A DNA stretch of 64,000 bases from JBAIYU01 sp036763085. Lineage in GTDB: Bacteria; Bacillota; Negativicutes; DSM-1736; Dendrosporobacteraceae. Each line of letters starts with the position of its first letter. The first letter of the stretch is position 1. This document shows, one piece after another, positions 61,848-64,000 of this stretch. The notes beneath the pieces were generated by a model. That model worked only from the letters and a program-made list of their open reading frames with translations, searched no databases and was not told the origin of the DNA. The stretch is from the NCBI RefSeq assembly GCF_036763085.1, contig NZ_JBAIYU010000017.1:263634-327633 (forward strand). The letters are read 5' to 3'. The translations under genes were made by a program, and so were the position numbers.

Positions 61848-63198
61848 CACTCCATTGATAGGGTGCAATTATAAACTTCTCACCATCATAATCAAGAGCC
61901 TGACCTTTGTATCCAATTATTCTAAGTATAAGTCTATACATCATTGATATGAGATAATTTCGATACTGCCCAAATTCCTCTTCTCTGCTGTAATCTATAA
62001 TGTTGCCATGAGCAAGAAAATGTCTGGTCTCATTCCAGCTCTTTTTATGAGCTGGACTTATAACCGACTGTCTAATTAGGATGTTCAGTCTTCCAGATAT
62101 TGCGGGTTTATTGAGCATTGCTAGAATACTCTTGGCACGCGATCTAATACCATCATCGCACTCCCACGTTCCAACAAATTCAATAAGCTTTTGCACCTTT
62201 TCTTTATGTTCATCAGTAGATTTTTCTGAAGAAAAAATTTGATCTATGCAAAACTCTATATAAACAGACAAAGACGTAAGAAAGCCCTGTAGAGTTCCCT
62301 TGCTAGCTAAACACAACTCATAAAAACCTCTTGTTATATCAAGAAGTTCAAAGCGTTGTTCTACTTTGCACTTTGATAAATAAGCGGTAAAAAGTGACCA
62401 GAAAGCTTCAGTATCATTAGAAACTAAAGATAATACTGATGGAATTTGGCTTCGAGTATCTTTGGGCGTCGCCCTTATAAATACTAACGCATCATCACTA
62501 AAATGTCTTATCACCATGCGGGGTTGAATTACCCGCGCAGTAACAAAAATTAACGCCTCGGTTATCCAGTTTTCAATAAAAGGAGGCGTAAACTTTTCAC
62601 CATGCTCTGCTATCACATGGAGTCGAGTTTCATTAAAGCTCTTCTGAAAAATCATCGGAATGCCTTCAAAATTAATATTTTGATGATCCCCTTTCCAACT
62701 TGTTCGAATCACCTCTTCATTGTGTAAATGGTGGATTTTTACCGTACCCGAAAGAGGTAATTGAATGTTATCAGCAAAAACTAATTCTGTTGAGTCTTTT
62801 GTTTGATCTCCATGCAATTTTTTTACCCGTGTAGAAAGACTATCAATTTCACCATGAAGCAATATATATGGTTGGCTAGAGAAATCATCAAAATTGGGTA
62901 TCGACCATCCACCAGCCCATTCGATTCCATCATAAGCTTTTGCGAACAACCTGAGATTCACCTTTTTAGGATCTTTACTTTCCCTAACGGCTTTTAAATA
63001 GTTAAAAATTTCTTTGTTTACTGGAGTTTGATTATATATTTTATATGAAAACCGACCTGCTTGATCTCCTCGTATTACTCCAGGACCTTTAAATATTGGA
63101 GGTTGGTGATCATCAAAACCATGAATTTCAACATCAACGCAATCTATTTCAAATGATTTCCCAACATATTTTTCCGGAAAATTACTTAAAAACATCAT
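61837..63198 (-). CDS. ApeA-like HEPN anti-phage protein
   Basis: 453 residues. A beta-rich N-terminal domain (about 1-280) of the ApeA_NTD type, as judged by length and layout, is followed by a C-terminal HEPN domain (about 290-440) with the catalytic R-x4-H motif in ETRHFLAHGN (R392, H397). HEPN ribonucleases of this layout abort phage infection by cutting RNA. ATG 63198 follows AGAAGGTAA; an upstream ATG at 63240 has no site. Family placement rests on architecture. Confidence 0.75.
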   Translation of the reverse strand: MMFLSNFPEKYVGKSFEIDCVDVEIHGFDDHQPPIFKGPGVIRGDQAGRFSYKIYNQTPVNKEIFNYLKAVRESKDPKKVNLRLFAKAYDGIEWAGGWSIPNFDDFSSQPYILLHGEIDSLSTRVKKLHGDQTKDSTELVFADNIQLPLSGTVKIHHLHNEEVIRTSWKGDHQNINFEGIPMIFQKSFNETRLHVIAEHGEKFTPPFIENWITEALIFVTARVIQPRMVIRHFSDDALVFIRATPKDTRSQIPSVLSLVSNDTEAFWSLFTAYLSKCKVEQRFELLDITRGFYELCLASKGTLQGFLTSLSVYIEFCIDQIFSSEKSTDEHKEKVQKLIEFVGTWECDDGIRSRAKSILAMLNKPAISGRLNILIRQSVISPAHKKSWNETRHFLAHGNIIDYSREEEFGQYRNYLISMMYRLILRIIGYKGQALDYDGEKFIIAPYQWSDET

Positions 63199-63281
63199 AA
63201 AATTACCTTCTTTTATCAAATATAGACTCCGCCTGTGCATTTTAAGAGTAGTATCAACATTTTGAGTGATGCTCTTCTGTT

Positions 63282-63509
63282 TTATCTATTCAATTCCGCA
63301 ATAGTATTCCAACTGCTTCCCCAATCAGCGCACAAGTAATTACAGTCTCCTAGACCTAAAATCTGTATTCCGTTTACCGGTTTACGTTGTGATCCGCAAT
63401 TCGGACACGGCCTTAAGTGATTTGAGGGACAATGGTTATTTCTGCACTTTATTAAACTTTGTCCACCGATAGAAGGAATTCCCAACAAAGGGCCACCACA
63501 TGTTGAACA
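63282..63509 (-). pseudogene. Zinc-ribbon protein, start uncertain or lost
   Basis: Open codons read CSTCGGPLLGIPSIGG, then KCRNNHCPSNHLRPCPNCGS and a C-terminal NYLCADWGSSW. Several CxxC or Cx3-5C pairs suggest two zinc ribbons, with one Cys apparently changed to Trp (CADW). The frame is preceded directly by ATG-TAA, so the natural start seems lost; TTG 63488 could start a 68-residue form lacking the first CxxC. Confidence 0.45.
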
Positions 63510-63561
63510 TTACATTTTATTAACTCACTTAATCTAAATAGGAATATTTGTTTAAGGAAGT

Positions 63562-63860
63562 CTATTCATCCATCTCTTTAAGTATTTTTAGTACTTCTTT
63601 ACATGCGTCTACGAGCCGGACTGCATATTCTTGCCGCAAAAAAAGTACTTTCGTGTTTCTATACTTCTCCGCATATTGAATTACCTCCCAACGATCCCCT
63701 AATAACTCCTGCGGCGTTTTCTTAGCCTTTCTACATATGACTTGTTCAATAATTTGTGTTGCCGTTTTGTATGCGACTTGCGCGTACGCTACATCTAATA
63801 CATTTCCTATTTTAATTAAATAACTATTGCTAATGCTCGCGCAACGCCCTCTAAGGCGGA
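63562..63860 (-). pseudogene. 5'-truncated helical gene next to the insertion sequence
   Basis: About 99 open codons without a start codon. Coherent helical protein: YLIKIGNVLDVAYAQVAYKT, then ELLGDRWEVIQYAEKYRNTK and a C-terminal AVRLVDACKEVLKILKEMDE. The frame ends 30 bp before the insertion-sequence end, which probably removed its 5' part. Confidence 0.45.
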
Positions 63861-63888
63861 TACATAATTACACTGTTTTTGCTAACAT

Positions 63889-64000
63889 AAAAGTTGACCA
63901 CCTAAGTGCCAAATGATAACAAAAAAGTTGACCACCTTCACAACATTTCCTGTAAGCTAGAATTGACGAGAAACTGGCTTACGGGAGGAAAGGCGTTGTT
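63889..64000 (+). mobile_element. Left end of an IS21-like insertion sequence (partial)
   Basis: The 15-bp sequence AAAAGTTGACCACCT occurs twice as a direct repeat (63889-63903, 63923-63937), as in the multiple terminal repeats of IS21-family ends. A GGGAGGAAAGG site at the very edge would precede istA beyond the window. Exact outer boundary and target duplication not visible. Confidence 0.6.

Overview
The window reads as a chromosomal segment of a low-GC, endospore-forming anaerobic Firmicute, most likely a Negativicute of the Sporomusaceae type (Pelosinus/Sporomusa-like). The grounds are CotF-like coat proteins, the remains of a spoVK-type gene, a PASTA kinase, a 2-oxoacid:ferredoxin oxidoreductase, methionine-salvage genes without the oxygen-dependent enzymes, and AT-rich codon use. 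The genus is inference; no rRNA, tRNA or CRISPR array was seen.

Layout. 1-9.2 kb: end of a class B penicillin-binding protein, then prkC-rsgA-rpe, an FMN riboswitch driving ribD-ribE-ribBA-ribH, a phosphodiesterase, hslO and (minus strand) rpmB. 9.3-15.1 kb: DUF1858 protein, recG, several small or unassigned genes, and a c-di-AMP (ydaO) riboswitch ahead of a 3D-domain cell-wall protein. 15.3-26.1 kb: guaB, a polysaccharide deacetylase, a class A PBP, tagA-like glycosyltransferase, psd-pssA, a GT2 glycosyltransferase, queD-queE, surE and a small membrane protein. 26.2-36.3 kb: mtnP-mtnA-ahcY-class II aldolase-mtaD, an aminotransferase, an ASCH-like protein, pduL and a four-subunit 2-oxoacid:ferredoxin oxidoreductase. 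36.4-44.1 kb: GGDEF protein, methyltransferase, patatin, trypsin-like protease, two coat-like proteins, RNase HI, a tyrosine recombinase and lexA. 44.2-53.0 kb (minus strand): VanW/G5 protein, PRC-barrel protein, a hexapeptide-repeat membrane protein, ynbB-like PLP enzyme, HflX with an extra JAMM-like N-terminal domain, and a small-GTPase/UbiA-like membrane cluster ending in a truncated spoVK-like AAA gene.

53.0-64.0 kb is an accessory defence island that begins inside the spoVK-like gene. It holds a decayed SF2 helicase, a complete type III restriction-modification pair (res, mod), a DUF4238 protein, a NERD/zinc-finger protein, an ApeA-like HEPN protein, several 5'-truncated or frameshifted remnants, and the end of an IS21-like element at the right edge.

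Genes that work together: PrkC, the PBPs and the c-di-AMP-controlled 3D protein serve the cell wall; the rib operon makes riboflavin under FMN feedback; MtnP/MtnA/aldolase/AhcY/MtaD handle the by-products of S-adenosylmethionine by an apparently oxygen-independent route; aminotransferase, oxidoreductase and PduL could turn amino acids into acyl phosphates. Points most worth a second look are the RNase HI gene enclosed by 16-bp inverted repeats beside an orphan tyrosine recombinase, the JAMM-HflX fusion, the GTPase/UbiA-like cluster, and the island that breaks spoVK.
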